A stretch of 64,000 bases of DNA, taken from NCBI RefSeq assembly GCF_030272615.1, contig NC_081407.1:100423897-100487896 (forward strand). The letters run 5' to 3'. The number at the start of each line of letters is the position of its first letter. Positions within the stretch are counted from its first letter, which is position 1. This stretch comes from Cryptomeria japonica (Eukaryota > Streptophyta > Pinopsida > Cupressales > Cupressaceae). The notes under the pieces were generated by a model. It did not search any database, had not been told where the DNA came from, and worked only from the letters and a program-made list of their open reading frames with translations. Both the position numbers and the translations under genes were made by a program. This document shows, one piece after another, positions 39,801 through 51,040 of this stretch.

Positions 39801-40079
39801 TGCCTTGGAAAAGGAGAAAGAAAAGATCATTCGAAGAGCAAGAAGTCTTAGAGGATTGGTGAGTCCCAGATTGGATTCATTGGGTGTACATAAGAGAGAG
39901 TGTATGAATATGATTGCTAAACCCACACCGACATAAGTCAAAGAGAAGGAAACACTGACACACTTACTAAGTGGACTAGTATCCATTTCTAAAACTTTCA
40001 AAACCGGCTGGGATACATATTTACAGTTGCTGGATAAGGCTTACTCGAAAATTTTGAATTTAGTTGAGCTTCGGTAAAA
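36900..40079 (+). pseudogene. Element D ORF2: ~1,060-codon protein of unknown function (broken)
   Basis: Starts at ATG 36900 (MAFGSSAPTF). One frame runs to about 38010, then the next to TAA 40077-40079; the switch sits in an A6 run near 37985. Otherwise only in-frame stops break it (TAG 37275, TGA 37284, TAG 38290, TGA 39097, TAG 39466, TAA 39934). Parts: an N-terminal globular region of about 370 codons with conserved-looking segments (LNSIASSCIHTTYQRLRN, LCKWLRSELMLNLGKIKG); a Pro/Lys linker (APPPPARKPKQKRKP, near 38380); a second folded region of about 150 codons; a Thr/Pro-rich stretch; and a C-terminal coiled coil (about 39540-39850). No PR, IN or RT motif. It could be related to unclassified plant-transposon ORFs; I do not recognise it. 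Confidence 0.75.
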
Positions 40080-40130
40080 TAAATAGTATTTCTTCATTCT
40101 TTCAATTCTTTCACTGGTCTTCGACATCGA

Positions 40131-40296
40131 TGCCAAAGGGGGAGTGTATATATGTGAAAAATATCAGACAGGAACATTTTGTGAAGAATATCAAAATATC
40201 AGAAGGAGTGTATTGCTCAAGGGGAGCATATTTCAGTTGAACCGGCAGGGAATCCATTTTCACATGAGTGTTGCCATCAATGCCAAAGAGGGAGAT
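40131..40296 (+). promoter_or_regulatory. Duplicated polypurine tract of element D
   Basis: tgccaaagggggag (40131-40144) and tgccaaagagggagat (40281-40296). The second abuts the 3' LTR. Both are preceded by catc.atgcc, so about 150 bp separate two copies of the same signal, as in element A. Confidence 0.8.
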
Positions 40297-41190
40297 TGTT
40301 GGCAATTGACACTCATTGGATTCATTTTGTTGTCATTGATGGCATACCAGCATTAGGAGGCATTCACCGACAGACACCGACATTGGAGCATCCAGGGTTA
40401 CATCGACACCAACACCGACATCGACATCGACATCCAACACTTCAAGGGAAGCCGACATCAAGGAACATTTATTTAGAAAATCATTTTGTAATTATTGTAT
40501 AACGCTGACATTGTATATCTTCTGTAATGTATTGTATATCTTCTGTAATGTATTGTAAGCCGACATAAGGCATATTGTTTGTATGGGTATATAGGTTAGT
40601 GTGTTAGGTCATTATGAGACATTATGGATAGAATAAAGTTATGTGAAGATAGAACTTGTGGATGAGAATTGTGGAAAGCGAAGATCATTTGTATGCGAAT
40701 GTTGTATCATGCAATGATCTATAAATGTTGTGTAAGACATTCTTGGAGGGAAGGTGATAACAGTAGTAGTGTTCAAGGTTTATGAACCGGTACAGAGTAG
40801 AGCTATAACCAGAACTCTTTTTGGCATAGCAGATGCATTTTGTGAGTTTATTTTCATTGTTTTCTTTCAGCACAAGCTTGTAGTCAGTGAGACTCTTTAG
40901 TGATGAGCAATGTGTCTTCTTGCATGTGCATGCCCCCATTATATGTAATCTTTCATATGGCCGGTGAATTGATATTGTGGGTCACAAATTCCATCGTGGT
41001 TTTTCCTCTTTGAGGTTTTCCACGTATAAATTCTTTGTTATGGTGTTCATTCATGTGGATGGTTTATTTGCTTCAAGTTATATGTTTATTTGTTTACTGG
41101 TTTATATGTGTATGGTATAAAAGCATAAAATCTTATCTTACCGACATAACACTGATTCATCCCCCCTCTCAGTGTTCTTGGATCCCAACA
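40297..41190 (+). repeat. 3' LTR of element D
   Basis: 894 bp, tgttggcaattgacac...ggatcccaaca. It differs from the 5' LTR by an extra 22-bp copy (tgtatatcttctgtaatgtat, about 40510-40555) and a short accgaca/catcgacat-rich array at 40366-40440. Confidence 0.93.
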
Positions 41191-42780
41191 GAAATGGGTC
41201 TTGACAACAAAAGACCTGATTAGGTACCCATGTACAAACCAATGAAGTCTCTCTAAGCAAAGAAAAAGAGAAAAACTATGTGGGAAAATTCCCTTTCCAA
41301 AAGCGAGAGATGCAATGCATGAAAAGAAACATGAACCGCTAAAAAAGGAATGAAGGACTAAGAAGCCTCCGAGAAAATGATGTCCTAGAAGAATAGGAAC
41401 ATGAAGAACATCCTCAAAGCGCAAGAAATTATAGACAATTGTCGAATGATAACTACCATAGCGCCAAATGAAGAACCTCCTCTCAAACCAAGATGATGAT
41501 CAAGATCAAGAAGACAACAATCTACATGAGTGCCTCCAACAACATTACTCAAACAAACAAATGGTAAACAAAGACAAACCATCTATCAACCAAAGATACA
41601 GATGACACATGAATCTGCATGAGTGATCCTAACGACACTACTCAACCATGCAAGAGAAAACTACTAGTTGAAAATATAATACCCAATAGTCTAAAGAACA
41701 CTGATCAAAATACGAAGATGAAAGGTCGCCTCCACAAAATTAGAATGCGAAACCAAGAAAGCATTAGCACCAACAATAGAAACCCCCCATAATGCTGATA
41801 AGGGAGAGATATGACAGGTCCATTGAAATTGTGTGTCACCATGAAGTGCATGAAGGAGAATTTGAATGTGCTCAAGAAAGTACTTGCAATTGAAAAAGGG
41901 TATGCAACCATTGCATACATGCATGGGACAAGAATCTGTGGGATTCAATGTTGTAGTGGAGGGACACTCATCGGACAAAGGTGTGATGACAAAGCTAAAG
42001 ATACTACACAACCCCCCATAACACTTTATAATACAATGCATGTACAAACTAAGACACAACATAATGTGAAAAATCCCGCAAAACCATACATAAGAATGAC
42101 ACTTTATCTTAGTGTGTCTACAACCAAAGAAGTGCATGAAAAGGATTCTCAAAATGCCCAAATAGGGCAAAGTGTTGCAAATACATATAAGGCAGCCCAG
42201 GAGAAGCCATCTAATGCAAATAGAAAGATTCCAAAAGCCAAAAAGACCAAGTAATCAACCATGAGGTGAAAACACAAAAGACCGAATAAAAGTTACTTGG
42301 GGCAATATCTGGAAAACTTAATAGCATTTCCGAATAGAGGATTTTGAGAGCTTTTTGATGCTATGTGGAAGTAAAAAAAAGGAGTTTGTTCACCCAGGTT
42401 ATGGCCCCAAAAGCACGAAAAAACAAGTCTTGACTCTCGAGGCATGTAGCAAGCAATTGGAGTAGAATCTGATAAAACTAACACCATGTGTAGATCAGCG
42501 CTGGAACGAGCTTTCCGATAATATCTCATTTGCGCAAAACAAAGCTTAGATGCTCAAGATATGGTAACTGCTATTTAGGCCTTGAAGAGTCAAGCTAGTC
42601 AACCTAATGTTTGGACGATCAAACTGTTGATGTGGCGCCTTACTGATGTGGCATATGATGTGGCAAATATTCTCCATTGAGTAGGCAAAATATTCTACTA
42701 AAAATAGAAAGACAATAAAATTGAAGGCTCTATTTTTATTGGAACCCACCAATAAACATGTCTTAAGAAAAGGACAGAAG
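41191..42780 (-). other. Interior of element E, 3' part; no coding recognised
   Basis: Resumes the E interior after element D (gaaatgggtcttgacaacaaaagacc). A plus-strand open frame at 41811-42254 has no family resemblance I can name. Confidence 0.5.
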
Positions 42781-42784
42781 GCTG

Positions 42785-44370
42785 TTGATGTCATCAAATA
42801 CATGCAACTTGTACGTGGGAGGTGATGTATTAAAAAATAACAAGCATTTGATAGAGAAAATATGGGATAGTCTAGGTGAAGAAGCATATTGTTGTTTTGT
42901 AGACTTTAAGAGAGCCTTGGACACGGTGCCTAGAGACAAGCTATGGAAAAAAATGGAAGATTTGGGTATCCCTGACATGTATAGAGTGACAATCCATAGG
43001 CTATATGAGAAAGTGAAAAAAATCAGAACTAGTGAAGGAATGTCTAGGTGCTTCGGTAGTGACATTAGCGTTAAGTAGGGATGTCCCCTATCCCCACTTT
43101 GTTTGGTTTATATATTGATAACTTAGAAACATGGTTAAACAATTCAGATGGTGATGGTGTTCAACTTGCCGAGCTATGTGGTGAAATTACTTTTATATGC
43201 TAATGATCTTATCCTAATCTCTAAAATAGCTCATGGTTTAAGATATCATTGAAGGGCTCTAGAGCTTTTTTGTCAAGAGGTGGGGATGTAGGTGAACATT
43301 ACCAAAACTAAGATCATGATTTTCTCTTTAAAGAGGAAAGAAAAACAAATTACCTTTGTTTTCAAAGGCAGTCCGTTGGCAATTGTGAAAGAGTCCAAAT
43401 ATCTGGGGATTGACTTCCACTATAAGCTTAGTTGGAAGACTTGTAGAGCGAAAATGATACAGGGGGGATGTAAAGCATCATATCTACTTCAAAATAGGTC
43501 TAGAAATGTTGAATTGTGGGATTGGAAAACTAAGAAAACTCTTTTTGGTTTGTTGGTCACATTGGTTGTTCTTTATGGTTGTGAAGTTTGGGGAGGCAAC
43601 ATGTCAAACTATGGATGAAGATAGGTAGAAATAATTCAAAAACACCTAATCACAAGCAATCTCAAAGTTAAAACATTGGCGCCATATGAAATCCTTTTAG
43701 TGGAAGCATGTACTTTTCTGTTGGAGGCATCAGTAATAATTTAGTTAATAAGTTATCTAAAGAAGGTTGAAAATATGGATAACCAACAATGGCCCAAGAT
43801 TGCGATGAAAGAGGATCTCAAGCGTAGGAAGAAAACTTGGATGAAACAAAGAAAAAATGGTTGAACAAGTGGAACATCAAGCTACACGAATGTCCTAATA
43901 CCAACAAGGAACTAAAAAAGTTTGTCATAGAAAAGTTTCAAACTGCCATGTGGATTAACTGCATTGGATGTAAAAAGATGTATTTCATCAAAGAGTTTAA
44001 CCCAACTTGGTAACATGGAGAGAAAGCATATTTAGGCGTAGTTGTTAAAGAGAAGACACTGCTGTAAGTGGCACAACTGAGGATTGGTTCACATCATCTC
44101 AGGTGTGAAACAAGTAGGTGACAAAGGCCCAAAGAGGCATGGGAAGAAATAACTTGCTTAAATTGCAGGATGAGTGCAATTGAGTTTGAATAACACTTTC
44201 TCATTGACTGCACAACGTACAAGGATATTCGTGCTCAATATGAGATCATTTTGAAGGCCAACAATATGCATCATTTATTTGACGAGGACAAGATCAACCA
44301 AATTGCTAGCTTTCTAGTCAATATTCATAGTAGGAGATCAAACATGGAAAGGAATATGCAGAGGGCTTAG
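42785..44370 (+). pseudogene. LINE reverse transcriptase remnant
   Basis: Plus-strand segments typical of plant non-LTR RT: CFVDFKRALDTVPRDKLW (about 42894-42948), GCPLSPLCLVYI after a TAG near 43075, and the catalytic box as YAND (43196-43207) instead of YADD. Next come VNITKTKIMIFS, KYLGIDFHYKLSWK, and VVLYGCEVWG at about 43565-43595. A further match lies near 44180-44360 (HFLIDCTTYKDIRAQY). It is truncated at the 5' side and carries several stops. It lies opposite in strand to its host element E. Confidence 0.88.
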
Positions 44371-45009
44371 GGTTGTGATTTTATTGGTCCCATAGACTGA
44401 TCAGTCTTATGGACATTAGTAAAATCATTCATTCATTTATTTAAAAAGTTCCAATCCCCCTTATTCTAATGCATGCACACAAATTTTATTGAAATTTAAT
44501 AAAAAATTGACAAAACAAATTTCATTTCTATTAAAAACCGAGTTGCATTTTATTTCTAACCTACTTGGGTGGAATTTTTTTATGCTGTTGTTGGTACGGA
44601 TCCGCATGGATGGTACTGTACCTCATGAAATGTGCCCATTAACATTTTTACCAAAAAGTTTGCCGATCTCCAATTTTAACAGTTTGACACAATTTTAAGG
44701 TCTTTGGGCCTTCGAGCACAATGGTGACCTCCATTTTGTGCCAAAGTGCTCATTTTTTCAGCTACCCCCATAATTCAGTTTGAAAAACGCGCACCCAGCC
44801 AATTTGACCCCAAAATTCAACTACTCAGATTTTGATGAAACAATAGTTGATCTTAAGGTTGTTTGACACTGCGGATGCCATGGTGATGCTTGTTTTGCCC
44901 CAAAATTGATAAAAAAATCACTCATAATCAGATCCACAAAAAAACAAATTTGGAACCCCATAACGTTTCCAAATAAAGAAACCCTAAAAAATTGAGGAGC
45001 TTGTTGAAT
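44371..45009 (-). other. 5' untranslated leader of element E
   Basis: Non-coding stretch between the LINE remnant and the primer site. It contains a gatgccatggtgatgc block similar to gatgcaatagtgatgc near 49973-49988 in the leader of element F, suggesting related elements. Confidence 0.6.
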
Positions 45010-45024
45010 CCATCTCTGATACCA
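45010..45024 (-). promoter_or_regulatory. Primer binding site of element E
   Basis: The minus strand reads tggtatcagagatgg; the first 11 bases match the tRNA-iMet site. It directly abuts the LTR. Confidence 0.85.
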
Positions 45025-45358
45025 TGTTGTAGTTTTAAAGCTCTGATACCATGTTGAATTTTGCAACATAGGCCTGCAAAATCAAACGGCAAACAACTGC
45101 ACAAAAAAATGCTATATTACTCAAAAGCAAAGAATACAAAATTACATGATGAATTCCAATTGTTTAATGAGGTGCATATAAAGAAAGCACTATGCTAAAT
45201 TTAGGAGAACTAAAGTGCAAGCATGCGGAGCTAAATAAAGATCAACTCTAGCTAACTAGATGCATAAAGGTAAACTAGGTGCACAACTAAAACAAGCACT
45301 CTTAAGTTAACTTAACCAAAAAAGCATAACTAGTTGTAAAAAAACAACTAATAGCTAA
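45025..45358 (-). repeat. 5' LTR of element E, outer end missing
   Basis: Matches 34003-34356 with small indels. Similarity stops after aactaatagcta near 45358, short of the outer end by about 13 bp. Confidence 0.8.
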
Positions 45359-45360
45359 CG

Positions 45361-46075
45361 TTTGGTTTTACCAAGTTCAAGTATTTCAAGAAATAAATTA
45401 ATCTTATTAATTGGGGAGAAATAAGAGTCAAGACAATAATATTGCCAACCATCCTACAAGACTAAGGAAAACACAAACACCCCATGCCACAATTTCAAGG
45501 CCAAGACAATGGTTAAGCACAATCTCAAGGACCTAGATCAAGATTGCAATAGTTCATCTAATGCCTTAAACATAAGACAATCAAAACCATAAACATTCAA
45601 AATGGAATCAAAGAAAGGAAAGTATTGATTGCCCATATTTCATTTTCAATTAGTTCCACTAATTGTCTAGTTGCACAAATTGAAGATTGTACAATCCAAA
45701 TGGACTTCATGGTGAATGCAATGTACTTGATAGAGAAGGCGTTTGTTTGAATTTGGAAGGAGATTGCACACCTTGTTGAACAATATTTATGATAATGGAA
45801 AACAATCCCATTGTGGACTTTCAAAGGTTGAGTTCACATACACCAAATTGATTTTTTCTTTGGTGGTAACCTAAAAAATATCTTTACCTTAATTTCAATG
45901 TGACACATTTAGATGTTTGTAGGTGCCCATTATTTCAAATATATTGTTTTTGATATTAAAGAAGCAAAAACAAGGGTCTTGACCCTTAATACAACAGCCT
46001 ACAGACAAAGAGAAAAACTAACCATGGGAGCAAGCCCACAAATAACTTAGTCAAATAGGCAAGCAAGGAATCCCA
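45361..46075. other. Spacer, nothing recognised
   Basis: AT-rich with no coding or repeat signal that I can support. Confidence 0.5.
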
Positions 46076-46079
46076 TCAG

Positions 46080-48720
46080 ACCAAAGAACTAACTAGTCCC
46101 AACTCAAGGAGGGGTAGAGACATCCAAGCCTTGATGGGGAGGGGTTTGAGCAAGAGGGGAGGGCTTCTCCTTTCACCCACGATGAACCACAGTCCAGACG
46201 ATACAATCATTAGGACCATCAAGAGAGAAGTCAAGAGGGAGAGACTTCGTAAGGTTGTCATCAAAAGCAACAACCTAGAGTGTTGCTATAGAACCTCAAC
46301 AGGTTGCTGTGAGACAACGAAAAACTGTTGTAGAGGAACAACATCAAGAGAAAAAATAGTAGCAATAACAACATCAGGAACAAATTTGGTAGGAGTGGAA
46401 TGCAAATCAAGAGCAATAAGAGTTGAATCCTCATGGACAACAACATTATTGATGGAGGGTGGCTCAACAACCAAGTCAATAGCATAGATAGTCAGGTGAT
46501 CCAAGGTGGCATCCTTCCATCAATTAGCTACACCCTTGTGACATGGGAGGGAGAAATCCAATGTTAAATGACCCGTAGCAAAGCATTTTTTGCAGCGGAA
46601 GGGGAAGCCCCCAAAATCCAATGGTTGAGTCCAAGGCCTATCCTCAACCATGAGGACCACATCCCCAAGGAGGGGTGAGGAGATGCCAATATCCACCAAG
46701 ATGCGAGCAAAGGTGGAGTGGCCCATAAAAGTTGTGGCATCATCAACCATCAATAAACGACCAATACCGTTGCCAATGGCCTCGTAGCAAGAGTTCTCCC
46801 AAAAATGAAGAAGAAGATTAAGAAGTTGAACCCAAACCAGATGCACACTAAGTAGTTTAGTAAGAGGATTGAAAGTTGTCTAGGGCTTAATAGAGAGGGA
46901 GTGAACTCTCCAGGCTCACTCTTGCCCAAAATAGTTCACAATCAAATGAAGACGTAAAGGAAGCAATGAAGAAACTTTTAGAGTAGGGAAAGAGTTCAAT
47001 ATTATGTGCAACCAAAGGTTTCCATGACTGACTCACCCAACAATGAAAGTTTGGTAAAGAAGGCCAAAGCCTATGGGTGAACCCATAATCCTGGGTTACA
47101 CTTTCTGGCCAAACTTGACGCTGAAATCAATATTTTGCAACATATCTTTATTTTCTAACACTTATAGCAACTAAACTATTAAGAATTTGAAGATGAAGTA
47201 AACTACTGATTTGTGAGGTTTTTCATATATATATATTAAAATAATTAGAAATAAATTCTCCATATTGTTATGTAACTTTTAATAATTTAATATTTACAAT
47301 AATCAACATTTTTCAGAAATGATATTTATTATGTAATGCATAACATTTTTAATAGCAAGAGGTAAATTCCAATTTTTAAAATATAGTTTTGTCACACCAA
47401 TATCTAGTGGACGAATATTTTTCCATAAGTTTTTGTTACATATATATTGTTTAGTTAATTTTTGAAGTCAGAGTAATTTTAATTTGGACAAAGGTGTATT
47501 CTGTAATGCATAACTTTTTTTGTATGCATTTGAATTAACTTCTTCTTTGTGTGTTGAATTGAGGATATCAATACCTAGGGAATATATATTTTTTATAGCT
47601 TTTATTCTCTATTTTTCAAATTTTTCAAATGTGTGAAATGCAATCCTTAATGTTAAATCAAAAACCTGCATTTATAAGAAATAAAACATATTAAAAATTA
47701 TACTGTTTGGAAAGCTTATAATAAGGACTTGCACATTTAAAATACAAAACTTTTAAATGAATTCATTTGACCCCCCAAAAAGCTAATGTAAAAGTGGTTT
47801 TTTATCAGCATTTTGATAGGTGTGAAGGGGACTCCATTGCAGGTATGGTTTAAGAGTAGAGAGGTTCTATCCCAAGGGATTTTGACCTGAAAGGATTTGA
47901 TATAATGCTCTTCAATTAGTTACTTCAAATGGGAACTAAAAAGACTTAAATGAATTATATTTTCTAAAAAATGTATGATTTCAACAAAAAATAGGATGTA
48001 CCAAAAAGTGTAACCGAGTATTGTGGGAATGATGAATACTAAGGAAAGGTGGGGGGGGAGGGGCAGCTTGAGGTCTCCAGTCAGTTTGTGACCGGTAAAC
48101 ATCTTCTGCAAAACACTGATAGTCTAAAGACTATAATACATAATATCGGTTGGAACAATTACCGATTGAGCATTACTCATACATTAAGAAAGTATTCACA
48201 AAGCCAGTGTGTGTCCATCAATGACAATCACAACATCATCAAAACGCCAACAGGGAACACCCCCAAAGAATCTACACATGAGAGCATAGTGTTGGTAGAA
48301 CCTAATGTTGTCTACAACGCCCTGTCCACAGACCACCACATGGGAGGACTTGGCATAGGGAAGAGGTCGAAACCCTTTGGGAGGCTGGGCAACAGATCTG
48401 GCCACACGAGAAAACCTATGCTTCCCAACAATGGAAGGTCGAGGCAGAGCATTAGCTACAACAAGGTCACCATCAACATCACCAAGCCAAGAGGAATCCC
48501 CAAGAACCCGAGTATCCCCAGCAACATGAAGAGAATCTTCACCCAAAACCAGAGCAGAGACACCCACACCCACCATATGAGAACAATACACATAACTTTT
48601 CGCAGGGAGTGTGGGTGCAAAAGGGTTTTCACCCACGCCAATAGTGGGGCCACCAGCGCAAGCCATAACCAAAATTGGGGGGGGCGGGAGAAGCCATTTA
48701 ACATAAAGAGAAATTTTCAA
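46080..48720 (-). pseudogene. LINE ORF1 remnant (DUF4283 and zinc knuckle), split by an insert
   Basis: On the minus strand, 48196-48720 gives FRPLPYAKSSHVVV and NIRFYQHYALMCRFFGGVP, and 46520-46846 gives LVWVQLLNLLLHFWENSCYE, AIGNGIGRLLMVDD and FPFRCKKCFATGHL. Plant LINE ORF1 proteins carry this DUF4283-type RNA-binding region followed by a CCHC knuckle; here the last Cys position reads Phe (TLDFSLP). Stops and shifts are frequent. The two halves are separated by an AT-rich insert at 47094-48015. RT was not found on this strand to the left, so the copy is truncated. Confidence 0.82.
47094..48015. mobile_element. Candidate MITE-type DNA transposon in LINE ORF1
   Basis: A 922-bp AT-rich segment whose ends are inverted: ggttacactttctgg at the left and ccaaaaagtgtaacc at the right (14 of 15 paired), with a further matching block (gctgaaatcaatatttt / gttgaaatcatacatttt) slightly inside. 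It has no coding capacity and separates two LINE ORF1 halves of the same strand. A clear target-site duplication is not visible (taatcctg versus gagtattg), so the superfamily is undetermined. Confidence 0.65.
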
Positions 48721-49640
48721 ATAGATTGTTCCCCAAACATAAATAATGAGCTTGTCATAATTAATCAGGAAATACTTAGCATTTATTCAACATAAAGATG
48801 CCAAATTTTATTTTAACATTAATGAGATGTCAATCTTTGAATTTGTTATAGAACTATCACTAGTCCCATGACTATTGTATTATTTAATTATTTTGAGTAG
48901 TTGAGTAATTTTATGTGTACCTCCAAATTGAGAGGGTAAGTGGGATGCCTCACATGAGGAAGGGGGACACATATTAAATTATTGTTATTCTCCTAGTGAA
49001 TTCAAATATATTGTGTGAGGTGGTAAATAAGGGGTGCATTGGAATAGTCATAGTCGACCACTTTCTTATAGTGGAAGATATCCTATGGTGGTTATGACAA
49101 TATGTATGGTTGCAAGAGGATCCATGACAAGTTATAACACATTCTACATTAAACGGGAATTACACACTATTCTTAAAGGTTTCACATGTGTGATTCTCAT
49201 TGGATATTGTGCCTTCATGTGTTTAAGGGGGTGTCAGACGTTGAATCGGTATTTTGGATGCCTAGTTTGAGTAAATGGGTTTGACACTTAATTTATAATA
49301 CCACTTATGACATCTTTTTTTGTAAGTGCCTATGTATTGAGGCCTTGATATAAAGGTTTGTAAATTTTGTTGGCTTTACTATAATGTTGCCAGAATGTTG
49401 TTGGATTGAAGGTGGAAGTTGTGTTGGCATACTCCACATTTGAATATAGCACAATCTCAAATCCTCTTTAATGATGGGGTTTTTCTTGAAAGAGTTTTCT
49501 TCAAGTATATTAGTGTTCTTGTGGTTTGCATGTTTGTTATTGCACTATTATTCTTATTTTTTTTCATTTTTTTTTAATCTTTGAGTTGCCAATCTAAGGG
49601 TGGATAGAGATTTGAGATCTAAAGACTCTAACAAAGTTGA
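48721..49640. other. Spacer, nothing recognised
   Basis: AT-rich. Short open frames (for example 49034-49270) have no family resemblance. Confidence 0.5.
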
Positions 49641-50061
49641 AAAACCTACAGATCTGACAAACAATGAGAAATTAGACAAAAAGTGACAGAAGATTGAATA
49701 TGATATATTATCAATTAACAAACCCTCCAATAGGTGCTGTTTGGATAATTAATTTATGTCCAATATTATAATTTTTGTCCAACAATAATGTGTAGAAATG
49801 TTACACCTAGATAACAAAATGCTTGCAAAAATTTAATATTGATGAAAGACAACTCCTACAAGCTTGGGAGGGGTGTTGTGGCCTCTTTGGGATTTTTTTT
49901 TTGTTTCAAAAATAAATTTACCTAAACATAGGTGTATTTATAGTCAAAATTCCTCAAAATGACCTCCTGGATGCAATAGTGATGCCCACTTAGCCTCAAA
50001 CTACACCTGACAACTTCTTCAAGGCAAAAAATAATTATTTTGAGGAGTCTTTAGATCAAGC

Positions 50062-50073
50062 ACTCTGATACCA
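50062..50073 (-). promoter_or_regulatory. Primer binding site of element F
   Basis: Minus-strand tggtatcagagt, 11 of 12 to the plant initiator tRNA-Met site, abutting the LTR. Confidence 0.88.
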
Positions 50074-51040
50074 TGTAGAGTATTAGGTGACTCTACAACA
50101 CCCTCGAGGTCTCTGAAAGCCCAAAATAACTTTCATAAGAGCAAATGGCAAGAAAAATTGCTTCAATAATGCAAGATTATTGAATATTGCTAGTGGACAT
50201 GAAAATGAACATGGGACCTGTATATGGTGAAAAGTGGATAATGGAAACAACAATATTGAAAGACTAAATGAATTCAACCACAAAACCTTAGCCTAACAAC
50301 AACAAAGATCCACCATAACATATGAAGATTACCCAAGACAATGCAAATCAACAAAATAAAAAAGATTATACCATCACATGTCTACTAGGGTTTGAATCTT
50401 CATTCTTCCTATCTCCATTGATATTGATTGATATATTTGCTGTCATATTTTATGTGTGCACAAGAGCTCAACAAAGAACTGAAATGTGGTTGATAGCTTG
50501 ATCGCAAAAAGGCTTGATTTCATAATTAGTGTGCTCATTAGTTGATTAGGAAAATTAGGTAATTTAGCTAATTAGATGATTACAATGCTTAGTGTTCATA
50601 ATGAAAGCATCTCTTATATAGAAGACATTATAGGAAATAGAGGGATAATATTAAGAGGTGTAAAGATAAATGGTTAGCTAGGATTAAAGGGTAGGTAGAA
50701 GAAATAATAAAATGATAAAGGGGGTAGGTAGTGTAGGAATTAAGAGATGAATGCCACGTGTCATGGGTAGAAAAGGGTAATGAATTAATTAAATAAATAA
50801 AGATTTATTTAATTAATAGAGGAAGTGGGATCAATTAAATAAATAAAAGTATTTATTTAATTTAGGAAAATGACAATTTAAATAAATAAAAGTATTTATT
50901 TAAATGAGGAAAGACTTATAAGAGGATTGATGAGTTAATTAAATAAATATAGATTTATTTAATTAATAGAAGAATTAGGCTTAAATAATTAAATAAAAAA
51001 AAAAAAATTTAATTAGACATGACAATTTTAGGTGTCTACA
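50074..51040 (-). repeat. LTR of element F
   Basis: 967 bp with exact inverted tips TGTAGA...TCTACA. The 50760-51010 part has several taaataaataaa / atttatttaatt units. About 750 bp from its 5' end are shared with the start of element G at 56740-57447, in the opposite orientation. Confidence 0.88.

Larger units (their letters stand above)
34430..41190 (+). mobile_element. Non-autonomous LTR element D with a large unknown ORF
   Basis: LTRs at 34430-35307 and 40297-41190 (TGTTGG...AACA), primer site at 35310-35321, polypurine tract at 40285-40296, and target flanks aaaat/gaaat (4 of 5). It sits inside element E. The interior encodes a gag remnant without a visible capsid domain (35382-36360) and a long second reading frame of unknown function (36900-40079). 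No protease, integrase, RT or RNase H motif is present in any frame I inspected. LTR end motifs, primer site and PPT closely resemble those of element A, so an A-like autonomous copia element could be its helper. Confidence 0.9.
34003..45358 (-). mobile_element. LTR element E (minus strand), host of nested element D
   Basis: LTR copies at 34003-34369 and 45025-45358 are near-identical in stretches. On the minus strand the right copy is the 5' LTR, followed by primer site tggtatcagagatgg (45010-45024); the left copy is the 3' LTR, preceded by a polypurine tract (complement cctcccctt at 34370-34378). The interior 34379-34429 resumes at 41191 after nested element D. No RT, integrase or protease on the minus strand was found in the remaining 3.9 kb; a plus-strand LINE remnant occupies 42790-44370. 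E is thus a non-autonomous or gutted element. The outer tip of its 5' LTR (atatgctctaaca in the other copy) is missing after about 45358. Confidence 0.82.
49641..51040 (-). mobile_element. LTR element F: 5' LTR, primer site and leader only
   Basis: On the minus strand an LTR (51040 down to 50074) is followed directly by the primer site tggtatcagagt (50062-50073) and an untranslated leader. No gag or pol follows before unrelated sequence, so the rest of the element is lost or replaced. The left limit is approximate. Confidence 0.8.

Noticed and set aside
41811-42254. 147-codon plus-strand frame as a possible gene
   Set aside because: No recognisable domain, lies within the interior of element E, and its composition does not suggest a host gene.
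42785-43065. Minus-strand open frame opposite the LINE RT
   Set aside because: It is the shadow of the plus-strand RT, which has clear motifs.
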